Source: Lachnospiraceae bacterium
GTDB lineage: Bacteria; Bacillota; Clostridia; Lachnospirales; Lachnospiraceae
Length of the DNA: 64,000 nt
Assembly (NCBI GenBank): GCA_910575255.1
Contig: CAJTEM010000011.1
Coordinates: forward strand, 62,001 to 126,000
Reading direction: 5' to 3'
A program made the position numbers and the translations under genes. A model generated the notes under the pieces. It worked only from the letters and a program-made list of their open reading frames with translations. It had not been told where the DNA came from and searched no databases. Numbering within the stretch: position 1 is the first letter of the stretch; each line of letters begins with the position of its first letter. This document shows, piece after piece, positions 27,025-36,191 of the stretch.

Positions 27025-28098
27025 TTGGCGGAGTCAAACGGACAGGAAAAGACTGAGCAGCCAACCAGTAAACGGCGAAAGGATGCCCGCAAAGAGGGAA
27101 ATGTATTTCAGAGCCGGGATGCTGTGACAGTCGTGATGCTGTTCGGTGTGTTTTGTATGATCAGGCTGTGCCTTCCGTTCCTGTATGAAACCATACGGGA
27201 TTGTATGGTTTATTTTTTTACAAAGGTAGGGACAGATAATCCTCTGGATTCCTCACCTCATATCTATATTTACATGATAGTGGCGACGCTGAAGTGTTCG
27301 ATGCCGATTCTGCTGGCATCCATGGCGCTGGGGATCCTGGCGCATGGGGTGCAGACGCGGTTCAATATCAGCTTTCAGTCGCTTCGCCCCAAATTCAGCA
27401 AGATGAATCCGATCAATGGGATCAAGCGGATGTTCGGCATTAAAAAGCTGGTGGATCTGGCGAAGAACCTGATTAAGATTACCTTGCTGATGGCATTGCT
27501 TTATAACCTGCTGCGCACGGATCTGGTTGAGATCTCCCAGATGCTGGATATGCAGGTGCTGTTATCCGCGGCAGAGATGCTCCGGCTGGTGTTTGAGCTG
27601 GTAGTAAAGGTCTGCATTGCTTTTACGGTAGTAGCGTTTTTTGATTACCTTTACCAGAGATGGGATTACGAGAACAATCTCAAGATGACCAAGCAGGAGG
27701 TAAAGGAAGAATATAAGATGACTGAGGGGAATCCGGAGATCAAAGGGAGAATCCGGAAGCTGCAGCGTCAGATGGCGATGAGCCGTATGATGCAGAAGGT
27801 TCCCGAGGCGGATGTGATTGTGAGAAACCCGACTCATTTCGCGGTGGCGCTGAAATACGACCCGGAAAAGAACGGGGCGCCGGTGGTGCTTGCCAAGGGG
27901 CAGGATGAGCTGGCATTGAGAATTATACGGGTCGGTGAAGAGCATGGTGTGTTTGTGATCGAGAACCGGCCGTTGGCGAGGGCGCTCTATGCGTCCTGTG
28001 AGCTGGATCGCGAAATTCCGGCAGAGTTTTACGGAGCGGTGGCAGAGATTCTGGTATATATTTATCGGGAGAGCCACAGGGAGGATATGCTTCGATAG
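27025..28098 (+). CDS. flhB: Flagellar export switch protein FlhB
   Basis: Controls export specificity through self-cleavage. The 357-residue protein has the charged N-terminus (GQEKTEQPTSKRRKDARKEG), four membrane segments and the C-terminal domain with the autocleavage motif NPTH (about residue 268, in VRNPTHFAVALKYDP). There is no ATG: possible starts are GTG 27016, GTG 27019 and TTG 27025. TTG 27025 has the best spacing from GAAGGGAG. It is 3' of fliR and just before flhA. Confidence 0.94.
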   Translation: MAESNGQEKTEQPTSKRRKDARKEGNVFQSRDAVTVVMLFGVFCMIRLCLPFLYETIRDCMVYFFTKVGTDNPLDSSPHIYIYMIVATLKCSMPILLASMALGILAHGVQTRFNISFQSLRPKFSKMNPINGIKRMFGIKKLVDLAKNLIKITLLMALLYNLLRTDLVEISQMLDMQVLLSAAEMLRLVFELVVKVCIAFTVVAFFDYLYQRWDYENNLKMTKQEVKEEYKMTEGNPEIKGRIRKLQRQMAMSRMMQKVPEADVIVRNPTHFAVALKYDPEKNGAPVVLAKGQDELALRIIRVGEEHGVFVIENRPLARALYASCELDREIPAEFYGAVAEILVYIYRESHREDMLR

Positions 28099-28136
28099 AT
28101 TTGGAATACCGATTACGATTGACGGATGGAGTTGCG

Positions 28137-30281
28137 ATGAAAAAGTTACTGAGCTATTCGGTGGTACTGTTTGTACTTACCATTGTCCTGTTATTGATTA
28201 TACCGCTGCCGGCGGCGCTGGTGGATGTGGCCATCATCATCAACATGTCGCTTTCGATGATGATTCTGGTGACCACGATGACCATCCGGGAGCCGCTGGA
28301 GTTTTCTATATTTCCTTCACTGCTGCTGATCACGACATTGTTCCGCCTGGGAATCAATGTCTCTACCACACGGAATATTCTTTCTCATTCCGGTTCTTCC
28401 GGCCAGATTATCAAGGCTTTTGGTGATTTTGTGCTCCAGGGGAACGTGGTAGTCGGTATGATCATCTACATGATCATCGTGTTGATGCAGTTTATTGTTA
28501 TTACCAAGGGTGCGGAGCGTGTATCCGAGGTAGCGGCAAGATTCACCCTGGATGCCATGCCGGGAAAACAGATGGCCATTGATGCGGATCTGAATTCCGG
28601 ACTGATCAATGAGCAGCAGGCTAAAATCAGGCGTGAGAAGATTCAGCGTGAGGCTGACTTTTATGGTTCCATGGATGGTGCCACCAAGATTGTAAAGGGC
28701 GATTCGGTGATGTCTCTGATCACGACAGCCATCAATCTGATCGGGGGCAGTATCATAGGAATTGTCCAGGGAGGCGGAACGATCGGGGATGTACTGAGCA
28801 CCTATTCGATCGCAACGGTGGGTGACGGTCTGGTAGGACAGATCCCGTCCCTGCTGATTTCCACGGCTACCGGCATGATCGTTACGCGTGCGGTCTCCGA
28901 GGGCAGCCTCAATGAGGATGTATCCAAGCAGTTCATGGGACAGCCGACCGCGATTATGATCAGCGGTATTGTGATTGCCGTGCTGACTGTAGTTCCGGGA
29001 ATGCCGGTGATCCAGCTTCTGATCATTTCTGTAGGGCTGATCGGGGGCGGTTATTATCTGTCGCGGAGGATCAAGGCAGAGCCGGGGATGGCGCTGGCCG
29101 GGGCCTTCGGGATGCCGGGTGTCCGGGGAGCAGAGCCGGAGCTGGCTGAGAATGCTCCCGAGGAGGAGGCGCCGAGGCCGGTCAGTGAGGAGGAATACTA
29201 TAAGGATGTGAACAACGTCTACACCTTGCTTGCGGTGGAGGCGATTGAGATGGAATTCGGATATAGCCTGATTCCTCTGGTAGACGAATCCGTGGGAGGA
29301 CGTCTGATTAACCGGATCATCATCTTCCGGAGACAGTATGCGCAGGATATGGGGTTTGTGATTCCGTCTATCCGGCTGCGGGACAGCTCGGGACTGAATA
29401 CGAATCAGTACTGCATCAAGATCAAGGGGGAGGAAGTGGCCAGGGGAGAGATTCTGGTGGATTATTTCCTGGCTTTGGATCCGGAGAACCCGGAGAAGGA
29501 GATCGATGGCATTGAGACCATTGAGCCGGCTTACGGGATTCCCAGCCGCTGGATCCGGCCGGAAGACCGGGAGATGGCGGAGATATACGGGTACACGGTG
29601 ATTGACCCGCTCTCCGTGCTGGTAACTCATTTGTCGGAGGTTGTCAAGCAGCATGCCCATGAACTGATTACCCGCCAGGAGGTGATCCATCTGGTGGAAA
29701 ATATCCGCAAGGCGTCGCCGGAGCTGGTGGAGGAGGCGTTCCCGAACGTAATCAGCTACAGCCTGTTTCAGAAGATTCTTACCAGCCTGTTAAAGGAAGG
29801 CGTCCCGATCAAGGATCTGGAGACGATTATCGAGACCATCATCGAGACAATATCCGATACGGGGATGCCGCCGAAGGATGTAGATGCGTTGATTGAGAAT
29901 ATCCGTGCAGCCCTGAAGCGTACGATTACCCGCATGTATTGTGAGGACGGCAGCATGAAGGTGATTACCATGGATGCGGAGCTGGAGCGGACGATGGTGA
30001 GCTGTCTGGCTAAGGGAGAGCGTGGTTACTATCTGGCATTGAGTCCGGATGTGCTGCAGAGTCTGGTGAACCAGATTACGGTGCAGCTGAAAAAGTTCAG
30101 CGGCCTCTCCCAGAATCCGGTTATCCTGACTTCCCAGGTGATGAGGGTCCATTTCTACCGGCTGATTGATCAGTTTTATCCGAATGTCCGGGTATTATCT
30201 TTTAATGAGATTTCGAATAATGTGCAGATTCAGTCCATCGGCAGCCTGACCCTTGACACGACGGGGAGAAAAGGTGCCTGA
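28137..30281 (+). CDS. flhA: Flagellar export gate protein FlhA
   Basis: Large export-gate subunit. It has 714 residues: eight N-terminal membrane segments with the FHIPEP-type region (ASRFTLDAMPGKQMAID-like, read as AARFTLDAMPGKQMAIDADL), and a cytoplasmic domain from about residue 330. ATG 28137 is chosen because GGAGTTGCG precedes it; TTG 28101 would add twelve residues. The flhF and flhG genes that usually follow are absent; a sigma factor gene follows instead. Confidence 0.95.
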   Translation: MKKLLSYSVVLFVLTIVLLLIIPLPAALVDVAIIINMSLSMMILVTTMTIREPLEFSIFPSLLLITTLFRLGINVSTTRNILSHSGSSGQIIKAFGDFVLQGNVVVGMIIYMIIVLMQFIVITKGAERVSEVAARFTLDAMPGKQMAIDADLNSGLINEQQAKIRREKIQREADFYGSMDGATKIVKGDSVMSLITTAINLIGGSIIGIVQGGGTIGDVLSTYSIATVGDGLVGQIPSLLISTATGMIVTRAVSEGSLNEDVSKQFMGQPTAIMISGIVIAVLTVVPGMPVIQLLIISVGLIGGGYYLSRRIKAEPGMALAGAFGMPGVRGAEPELAENAPEEEAPRPVSEEEYYKDVNNVYTLLAVEAIEMEFGYSLIPLVDESVGGRLINRIIIFRRQYAQDMGFVIPSIRLRDSSGLNTNQYCIKIKGEEVARGEILVDYFLALDPENPEKEIDGIETIEPAYGIPSRWIRPEDREMAEIYGYTVIDPLSVLVTHLSEVVKQHAHELITRQEVIHLVENIRKASPELVEEAFPNVISYSLFQKILTSLLKEGVPIKDLETIIETIIETISDTGMPPKDVDALIENIRAALKRTITRMYCEDGSMKVITMDAELERTMVSCLAKGERGYYLALSPDVLQSLVNQITVQLKKFSGLSQNPVILTSQVMRVHFYRLIDQFYPNVRVLSFNEISNNVQIQSIGSLTLDTTGRKGA

Positions 30282-30304
30282 GGGAAGAGGGGGAGGTGAT
30301 GGAG

Positions 30305-31075
30305 ATGATGCCGGCAGATTATCTGGAAGAGAAGACGAATGAAGAGCTTCTGGAGATGTATCGCAGAGACGGACAGCTGGAAGTAAAGCAGGCGCTGACT
30401 CTCCGTCATCTCTATATTGTAAAGACGATTGCCCTGCAGATGCGCAGTGTCTATGCAGGCACGCTTCAGATGGAGGATATTATCAATGAAGGCGTGATTG
30501 CCATCATGAAAGGTATTGACAGATACGACCCGGAGCGGGATAATAAGTTTGAGACTTTTATCTCGCGCAGGATTCGGGGGATGATCATTGACCTGGTCCG
30601 CAAGAATGACTGGATGCCGCGAGATTTCCGCAAGCAGGTCAAGGCAATGGAGAACGTCCGCCTGGAGTTGGAGAGGACATTGGGAGTTCCGCCTTCGGAT
30701 GAGCAGATCGCAGAGCAGATAGGGATGGATATCCGCAAGTACCGGAAGATTCAGCGGATGAGTGTGATGATGAATGTCCTGTCACTGGATATGATTACGG
30801 ATGACGAGGGGGAGCATCAGTCCATGCAGTTGTCCAGCTCAGACGCGGATTCCCAGCCGGAGAAGGCATTTCTGAAAGAGGAGTCCCGCCAGATCCTTAC
30901 AGAGGCCGTCAACAGCCTGAAGGAAAAGGAGAAGCTGGTGGTTTCTTTGTACTATGTGGAAGAGCTGAACATGGGGCAGATTGCCCAGATTCTGAATGTC
31001 AGCGAACCACGCATTTCTCAGATCCACAGCTCAGCGATACGCAAGCTGAAGGCATATATGAGTAATTATCGATAG
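30305..31075 (+). CDS. fliA: RNA polymerase sigma factor for flagellar genes (FliA/SigD/WhiG type)
   Basis: Sigma28-class factor of about 256 residues with region 2 (HLYIVKTIALQMRSVYAGTL, EDIINEGVIAIMKGIDRYD, KFETFISRRIRGMIIDLVRK), region 3 and region 4 (LYYVEELNMGQIAQILNVSE then PRISQIHSSAIRKLK). It should transcribe late flagellar genes, possibly including the FliD-like gene behind the promoter at 7001. The leader has a near-perfect GGGAGGTGAT; ATG 30305 gives the best spacing, with GTG 30296, ATG 30299 and ATG 30308 as alternatives. No anti-sigma factor FlgM gene is seen in the window. Confidence 0.93.
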   Translation: MMPADYLEEKTNEELLEMYRRDGQLEVKQALTLRHLYIVKTIALQMRSVYAGTLQMEDIINEGVIAIMKGIDRYDPERDNKFETFISRRIRGMIIDLVRKNDWMPRDFRKQVKAMENVRLELERTLGVPPSDEQIAEQIGMDIRKYRKIQRMSVMMNVLSLDMITDDEGEHQSMQLSSSDADSQPEKAFLKEESRQILTEAVNSLKEKEKLVVSLYYVEELNMGQIAQILNVSEPRISQIHSSAIRKLKAYMSNYR

Positions 31076-31107
31076 CCAAAAGACATAAATTGAAGGAGGA
31101 GACAGCC

Positions 31108-31899
31108 ATGTATCAGGGATTTTATAATCTGACATCCGGTATGCTGACCCAAAGCCGGAACCTGAATGTGATCAGTAATAATATGGTGAATATTCAGACG
31201 CCTGGCTACAAGCGGGATAAGATGGTCAGCACGACCTTTCAGGAGGAGATGCTTTACCGTACAGGGAAGCGTTATAAGGAAGGGGCGGAGCCGCTGGCAA
31301 CTACCTCCAAGATCCGTGCGGCAGACCAGACCTATGTGAATTATGAGCAGGGAAGTTTTGAGACAACAGACGGAATCTTTGATTTCGCCCTGGCAAGCCC
31401 GGGATTTTTCTGTGTGGACACCCCTATGGGAACCCGTTATACGCGCAACGGTTCTTTTATGGTGGATGACGAAGGATATCTGGCGCTCAATGGTCTGGGA
31501 AGGGTGCAGGGAACCGATGGCCCGATCCAGATCGACAATGAGAACTTTACCGTGGACAGCAGCGGGCATATAAAGGTCACTGAGGTCAGCGGCGGGGGGT
31601 CTGAGGATGAGGAGACCACGGTGGAGACACGGGATCTGGGAACCCTCCGGGTCGTGGATTTTGAGGACTATGAGCAGTTGCATAAAGAGGATTACGGGGT
31701 GTTTTCTTATGCGGGCGAGGCACAGGATGTGGAGTCTCCTTCTGTCTTATGGAAGGCAGTGGAGAAGTCCAATGTCGATATGGTGGAGGAGATGGTTTCT
31801 ATGATGTCCTCCCAGAGGGCGCTGCAAAGCGCTGCCCAGGTGCTCAAGATGTATGACCAGATACTCAGCAAGGCGTCTACGGACGTCGGAAGATTATAA
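31108..31899 (+). CDS. Flagellar rod/hook-basal body protein, FlgF/FlhO-like
   Basis: Rod-type protein of 263 residues with the N-terminal signature LNVISNNMVNIQTPGYKRDK, the mid-domain (FDFALASPGFFCVDTPMGTR then YTRNGSFMVDDEGYL) and the C-terminal signature SNVDMVEEMVSMMSSQRALQ. Firmicutes often carry two such distal-rod genes (flhO, flhP) together; this is the first of the pair. The start ATG 31108 follows GAAGGAGGAGACAGCC. FlgF and FlgG cannot be separated with certainty by eye. Confidence 0.85.
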   Translation: MYQGFYNLTSGMLTQSRNLNVISNNMVNIQTPGYKRDKMVSTTFQEEMLYRTGKRYKEGAEPLATTSKIRAADQTYVNYEQGSFETTDGIFDFALASPGFFCVDTPMGTRYTRNGSFMVDDEGYLALNGLGRVQGTDGPIQIDNENFTVDSSGHIKVTEVSGGGSEDEETTVETRDLGTLRVVDFEDYEQLHKEDYGVFSYAGEAQDVESPSVLWKAVEKSNVDMVEEMVSMMSSQRALQSAAQVLKMYDQILSKASTDVGRL

Positions 31900-31920
31900 G
31901 GGTGAGGGAGGAGATATTCT

Positions 31921-32706
31921 ATGTATCAGTCATTTTATACGGGTGCGCTGGGCGCCGGAAGCTGTATGGCAAAGATGAGTGTGATTGCCAATAACCTTGC
32001 CAATATTAACAATGACGGTTATAAGCCCAAGACGGCAGTGTTTTCTGATCTTCTGAACTATAACCTGAATGATTCTGAAGAAGCGGTTACGAATCTGATG
32101 GCAGGCAATGGCGTGCGGCTGCAGAGAACCTACACCAGCTATGATGTGGGCGCGATGACACAGACCAACAGCCCGCTGGATTATGCCATTGCGGAAGACA
32201 ATGCCTTCTTTATGGTGCAGGATCCGGCCACCGGTGAGATCACCTACACGCGGAGCGGAAGCTTTCACCGCGGTCAGTGGGAGGATAATTATTACCTGAC
32301 CACGGACAACGGCAAGCTGGTTCTGGACCAGAACGGGGAGCCCCTGGAAGCAGAGGTTCCGGATATTGAGAAGCTGCAGGCAATGCTGGAGGAGGATTAT
32401 GAGCCGGAGGAGGACGACGAGGATGACGAGGATGATGAGGATAAGCCGCGCATCAGTGTATATACCTTCTCCAATCCCAGCCACCTGACCAGCGTGGGGA
32501 ATAACGAATATGCGGCGCCGGAGGGGATGGAGCCGGTGCTGGTGGAGCGGGCGAAGATCGTGTCGAGTGCGCTGGAGCGTTCCGGGACAGATCTTTCCAA
32601 GGAGATGGTCAGGATGATCGAGTGTCAGCGGGCATATTCCTACGCGCTCAAGATGGTAACCACGTCGGATGAGATCGAGACTACGATCAATTCCCTGCGC
32701 GGATAA
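31921..32706 (+). CDS. flgG: Flagellar distal rod protein, FlgG/FlhP-like
   Basis: Rod-type protein of 261 residues with SVIANNLANINNDGYKPK near the start, YAIAEDNAFFMVQDPATGEI in the middle and DLSKEMVRMIECQRAYSYAL at the end. An acidic insert of about fifteen Asp/Glu residues (around 160-175) interrupts the middle domain. It echoes the acidic tail of FlgD. The start ATG 31921 follows AGGGAGGAGATATTCT. It lies between the first rod gene and cheC. Confidence 0.86.
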   Translation: MYQSFYTGALGAGSCMAKMSVIANNLANINNDGYKPKTAVFSDLLNYNLNDSEEAVTNLMAGNGVRLQRTYTSYDVGAMTQTNSPLDYAIAEDNAFFMVQDPATGEITYTRSGSFHRGQWEDNYYLTTDNGKLVLDQNGEPLEAEVPDIEKLQAMLEEDYEPEEDDEDDEDDEDKPRISVYTFSNPSHLTSVGNNEYAAPEGMEPVLVERAKIVSSALERSGTDLSKEMVRMIECQRAYSYALKMVTTSDEIETTINSLRG

Positions 32707-32727
32707 CAGAAACGAACAGGAGGCCAA

Positions 32728-33357
32728 GTGGTGGTTAAGAGACTGAAAAGCTATGAGGACATGAATCTTCAGGAACTGGATGTAATGAAGGAGATCAGCA
32801 GTATCGGCACCAGCCATGCGGCTACGTCCCTTTCAAAGCTCTTACAGAAGGAGGTCCGGATCTCGATTCCGGAGGTCAGTGTGTTAAGCTATGAAGAGAC
32901 GGTAGACCGGATGGGGAATATTGAGGAGCTGGTGGCGGCAACGCTGGTTCAGATGTCGAATGAGGTGAATGGGCTGATGCTGTTCGTGTTCAAGCTGGAC
33001 ATGGCGAATGTGGTCCTGGAGAAGCTGATCGGCAGGAAATATGAGTCCTTTGAGGAGATGGATGAGCTGGATTATTCGGCTTTGGAGGAAGTGGGGAACA
33101 TTATCATCTGTTCTTATGTCAACGCTTTTGCCCAGCTGGTCGATGTGGGGATTGACCTGTCCGTTCCAAGCTCCACGGTGAATATGCTGGGCGGGGTCCT
33201 GACGGTTCCGATTGCGGAATATGGCTATGAGACAGATAAGCTGATGTACATAAACGCGGAGTTTATTATGGACGGCACCAAGCTTTCCGACGGATTGCTG
33301 ATGCTTCCGGACATAGAGTCTTTGAATAATATTTTAGTGAAATTAGGAGTTCTATAA
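32728..33357 (+). CDS. cheC: CheY-P phosphatase CheC
   Basis: Chemotaxis phosphatase and CheD partner. The 209-residue protein has two active-site regions: DVMKEISSIGTSHAATSLSK (about 19-38) and ALEEVGNIIICSYVNAFAQL (about 117-136), with the family Glu and Asn residues. GTG 32728 follows ACAGGAGGCCAA; GTG 32731 is next in frame. Its stop overlaps the cheD start. Confidence 0.92.
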   Translation: MVVKRLKSYEDMNLQELDVMKEISSIGTSHAATSLSKLLQKEVRISIPEVSVLSYEETVDRMGNIEELVAATLVQMSNEVNGLMLFVFKLDMANVVLEKLIGRKYESFEEMDELDYSALEEVGNIIICSYVNAFAQLVDVGIDLSVPSSTVNMLGGVLTVPIAEYGYETDKLMYINAEFIMDGTKLSDGLLMLPDIESLNNILVKLGVL

Positions 33358-33842
33358 TGGCGGATAAGGATTTGAAGGTAGGAATCGGTGATATGAAGTT
33401 CACCAGGGGCGGTGGTACGGTGATTACCTATGCGCTGGGTTCCTGTATTGGGATTACCTTCTACGACCCCGCGATTAAACTGGGCGGCCTTCTGCACATT
33501 ATGCTGCCGACCAGGAATGACAGTAATGATACCAAGGTCTTTAAGTATGCAGACAGCGGGATCCGGGAGACGATCCGCAAGCTTTCTGCTTTTGGCATGA
33601 TGAAAAGCAGGACCATAGTGAAGATTGCGGGAGGAGCCAAGATGTTCGATATCAAGGGGAACTCGGATTTTGGCAATATCGGACAGAGAAATGCGGCAAT
33701 GGTGAAAAAGGTTCTGATGGAGGAGAGGATGCGGATTTCGGCGGAGGATACCGGCGGCGCTTATGCACGGACCATGGTTTTGAATGTGAATACCGGAGAA
33801 GTGTTCATCCGTACTGTGGGCAAGCCGGAAAAACGCCTGTAA
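33357..33842 (+). CDS. cheD: Chemoreceptor glutamine deamidase CheD
   Basis: Deamidates chemoreceptors and is bound by CheC. The 161-residue protein shows TYALGSCIGITFYDP (catalytic Cys in GSC, about residue 30), the active-site His in GGLLHIMLPTRN and the KIAGGAKMFD stretch. It overlaps cheC by one base and precedes cheV. Confidence 0.94.
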   Translation: MADKDLKVGIGDMKFTRGGGTVITYALGSCIGITFYDPAIKLGGLLHIMLPTRNDSNDTKVFKYADSGIRETIRKLSAFGMMKSRTIVKIAGGAKMFDIKGNSDFGNIGQRNAAMVKKVLMEERMRISAEDTGGAYARTMVLNVNTGEVFIRTVGKPEKRL

Positions 33843-33863
33843 GGAAGAGAGGAGTGTAGGAAC

Positions 33864-34805
33864 ATGGAGAAAGAAAAAGAGGGGATCCTGTTAGAGTCGG
33901 GGACAAATGAGATTGAGATCATGAAGTTTACCATCCAGGGGGAATTCTACGGGATCAATGTGGCAAAGGTGAAAGAGATCATGATGTCAGAAAAAGTCAA
34001 GGTTATGCCGCATGCGCATCCGGCTGTGGAGGGGATCTTCAAGCCCCGTGACATCCTGATTACGGTGATTGACCTGGGTCTCTATCTGACAGATGAACGT
34101 CTGGAGCATCAGTCAAGGGATCTTTTCATTGTGACCAATTTCAACAAGATGACGGTAGCCTTCCGTGTACAGAGCATCGAGGGGATCAGCCGGATCTCCT
34201 GGAGGGATATCCAGAAGCCGGATAAGACGCTGTCCCATGGAGAGGAGGGCGTGGCTACCGGTATTGCCCAGTGCGGCGGGGAGCTGGTGACGATCCTTGA
34301 CTTTGAGAAGATCGTGGCAGAGATCGCCCCGGAGACGACGATCCAGCTTTCCGAGGTAGACCGGATGGGTGACCGCCCGATCTGTTCGAGTCCGCTGGTG
34401 ATTGCAGAGGATTCGATCCTGCTGCAGAAGATGATTGACGAGGCGCTGGAGCGGGCCGGATTCACGAATGTGAAGAATTTTAATAACGGGCAGGAGGCAT
34501 GGGATTACCTGCACTCCATTCAGGGAGATTCCGATCTTTATGACAAGGTGAACCTGATTATCACGGATATCGAGATGCCGAAGATGGACGGACACCGCCT
34601 GACCAAGCTGGTGAAGGATGATCCGAGGCTGAAGCATCTGCCGGTAGTGATTTTCTCTTCCCTGATCGATGACCAGATGCGGATCAAGGGAGAGCAGCTG
34701 GGGGCAGACGAGCAGCTGACCAAGCCCGAGATCGGCAACTTGGTACATGTGATTGACCGGCTTCTGGAGCGCTTTGAGGAGAACCTGAAAAAGCTGGAAG
34801 AGTAA
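33864..34805 (+). CDS. cheV: Chemotaxis protein CheV (CheW-receiver fusion)
   Basis: Adaptor coupling receptors to the kinase CheA. The 313-residue protein has an N-terminal CheW-like domain (about 15-165) and a C-terminal receiver domain (about 175-310) with the phospho-acceptor Asp in LIITDIEMPKMDG. The start ATG 33864 follows AAGGAAGAGAGGAG. cheA, cheB, cheR and cheW themselves are not in the window. Confidence 0.92.
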   Translation: MEKEKEGILLESGTNEIEIMKFTIQGEFYGINVAKVKEIMMSEKVKVMPHAHPAVEGIFKPRDILITVIDLGLYLTDERLEHQSRDLFIVTNFNKMTVAFRVQSIEGISRISWRDIQKPDKTLSHGEEGVATGIAQCGGELVTILDFEKIVAEIAPETTIQLSEVDRMGDRPICSSPLVIAEDSILLQKMIDEALERAGFTNVKNFNNGQEAWDYLHSIQGDSDLYDKVNLIITDIEMPKMDGHRLTKLVKDDPRLKHLPVVIFSSLIDDQMRIKGEQLGADEQLTKPEIGNLVHVIDRLLERFEENLKKLEE

Positions 34806-34836
34806 GCGGCAGTGATACGGCCGGCAGGTAAGAAAG

Positions 34837-35787
34837 GTGGAGAGTGCGGCGTTGAAAAGGCAGGCGGCTGCCGTTCTGGGAGCTTTCCTCTTGGCAGCGG
34901 CGGGAGCATTTCCTGTCATGGCAGGAGAGTGGGAGCTGTCAGAGAACGGCAAATACTGGACTTACTGTGAATCGCCGGGGGATCCGGTGGAGGATGAGTG
35001 GATCGAGGACAACGGAAAGATTTATTATGTGGATGCCAAGGGAAGGATGAAGACCGGCTGGGTGAAGGATGCTGACAGCGGGGACAAGTACTTTTTGGGT
35101 GAGGACGGAGCCATGTGTTTCAACACCTTTACCAAGGACGACAAATATGTGGGGCCGGACGGGCGGCAGGTGGAGCGCTATGACACTTACCGCAAGGCGG
35201 TGAAGTCGGAGCTGAAAAAGGCGACGAAGAAGAAGAATACCCGCAGGAATTCGAAGAAAGCCGCAGAGGCATCAGAGGCGGACAACAGACAGTTCTATTT
35301 TATGCTGGCGGATCTGAATCTGGATGATTATGCGGATCTGGTGGTGATGGAGGGCACCGAGACGGATAAGGGGCCGGTGGAGATTGCCATCTGGGATCCG
35401 GCTGAGGAAAAATTTCAGCTTTCCGCAGAGTTTGACGCACCTTCCGGGGACGGAGTACGCAGTACTTTGTATCAGGATCCGCAGGGAGAGACCGTGTGGC
35501 TGGAGATTGAGGAGAAGAACGGCGATTTCTATCTGTTTCAGATGAAGGATCAGAGCATGGAGTTTGAGAATCTCTGGAGCTTCGTGATTGAGATGGATGA
35601 TTGGGACGGGCCGGTTTATCTGGTCAACGGACAGCCAGAGGATCGCGAGGACTGGGAACTGTTTCAGGCAGAGGCCAGACAGGCGCGGGGCGGCAAGGTG
35701 CTGGATGGCTACCAGCCTGCATTGGAAGAGAATATCAAGAATCTGGTAGATCGAGTGCTGACAGAGGAAGAGTTGGATCTGTGGTAA
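34837..35787 (+). CDS. Secreted protein with cell-wall-binding repeats at the end of the fla operon
   Basis: A 316-residue protein. The signal peptide (KRQAAAVLGAFLLAAAGAF, likely cleaved after VMA near residue 29) is followed by choline/glucan-binding-type repeats (KIYYVDAKGRMKTGWV, DKYFLGEDGAMCFN, about 45-105), a basic Lys-rich stretch (about 120-150) and a C-terminal domain of about 160 residues with Asp-rich turns (LADLNLDDYADLVVM). The last resembles VCBS/integrin-like or IseA-type surface domains, but I do not assign it. GTG 34837 is taken as start; TTG 34852 gives a more usual signal peptide. It lies 31 bases after cheV, so it is probably co-transcribed. Confidence 0.72.
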   Translation: MESAALKRQAAAVLGAFLLAAAGAFPVMAGEWELSENGKYWTYCESPGDPVEDEWIEDNGKIYYVDAKGRMKTGWVKDADSGDKYFLGEDGAMCFNTFTKDDKYVGPDGRQVERYDTYRKAVKSELKKATKKKNTRRNSKKAAEASEADNRQFYFMLADLNLDDYADLVVMEGTETDKGPVEIAIWDPAEEKFQLSAEFDAPSGDGVRSTLYQDPQGETVWLEIEEKNGDFYLFQMKDQSMEFENLWSFVIEMDDWDGPVYLVNGQPEDREDWELFQAEARQARGGKVLDGYQPALEENIKNLVDRVLTEEELDLW

Positions 35788-35797
35788 GAATCATGTT

Positions 35798-35822
35798 CCC
35801 GGTTTCTTTTTCGGGTTTTATA
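35798..35822 (+). terminator. Possible weak terminator after the fla operon
   Basis: CCCG, ten bases, CGGG then TTTTAT follows the last operon gene. The stem is only about 4-5 bp, so it may not act alone. The foldback repeat copy B about 100 bases downstream could form a much stronger hairpin. Confidence 0.35.
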
Positions 35823-35900
35823 ATCAGGAAAAGAGGCCGGGGCATTTGTTTTTGGTTATGGGGCATATGCTGTTACGGTTACAGGGTATCTGTGGGGCAA

Positions 35901-36153
35901 TGTCGGTTAGTTAAGCGGTTCCAAGAGGTACGCCAAGGAAAAGGGGAAAGAATTCACCGGAAATGGTCTGCGGATTTTTCCGGTTTCGAGATTAAGAATT
36001 CCTAAAATCCCTGATTTTTGCTAAGAGCGAAACGAAAAATTCAGGGATTTAAGGACTTCTAAATCTCTGCAAAGTCAAAATCCGCAGACCATTTCCGGTG
36101 GATTCTTTCCCCTTTTCCTTGGCTACGTTTCTCGTTTCCTTAACTAACTGACA
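35901..36153 (+). repeat. Long foldback repeat, copy B (shortened core)
   Basis: It runs from TGTCGGTTAGTTAA (35901) to TTAACTAACTGACA (36153). The 47-bp arms (35932-35978 and about 36077-36123) pair with one T-G mismatch. The inner CCACAAACTCGCTTCGCTC module and its mirror are deleted, leaving a shorter core. The sequence between TGACAT at 36149 and TGACAT at 36192 is an additional 37-bp insert with a near-palindrome (GTCAAAAGGTCTTTTGAC), then the boundary GTGAACAGTAAC (36203-36214). The region 35788-36262 holds no gene. Confidence 0.9.
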
Positions 36154-36154
36154 T

Positions 36155-36191
36155 GATGTTGGGGTCAAAAGGTCTTTTGACACTGGTATCA
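36155..36191. repeat. 37-bp insert flanked by TGACAT direct repeats
   Basis: It has near-palindromic GTCAAAAGGTCTTTTGAC, a left part GATGTTGG and a right part CACTGGTATC. It interrupts the right flank of copy B. The same insert core occurs in opposite orientation in the flank of copy F (about 53537-53575), again between TGACAT copies. Confidence 0.6.

Noticed and set aside
28317-29690. 457-codon minus-strand frame opposite flhA
   Set aside because: FlhA is certain on the + strand; no independent support for the antisense frame.
35601-36005. 134-codon + frame overlapping the end of the wall-binding protein gene
   Set aside because: Out-of-frame shadow running into foldback copy B; no ribosome site.
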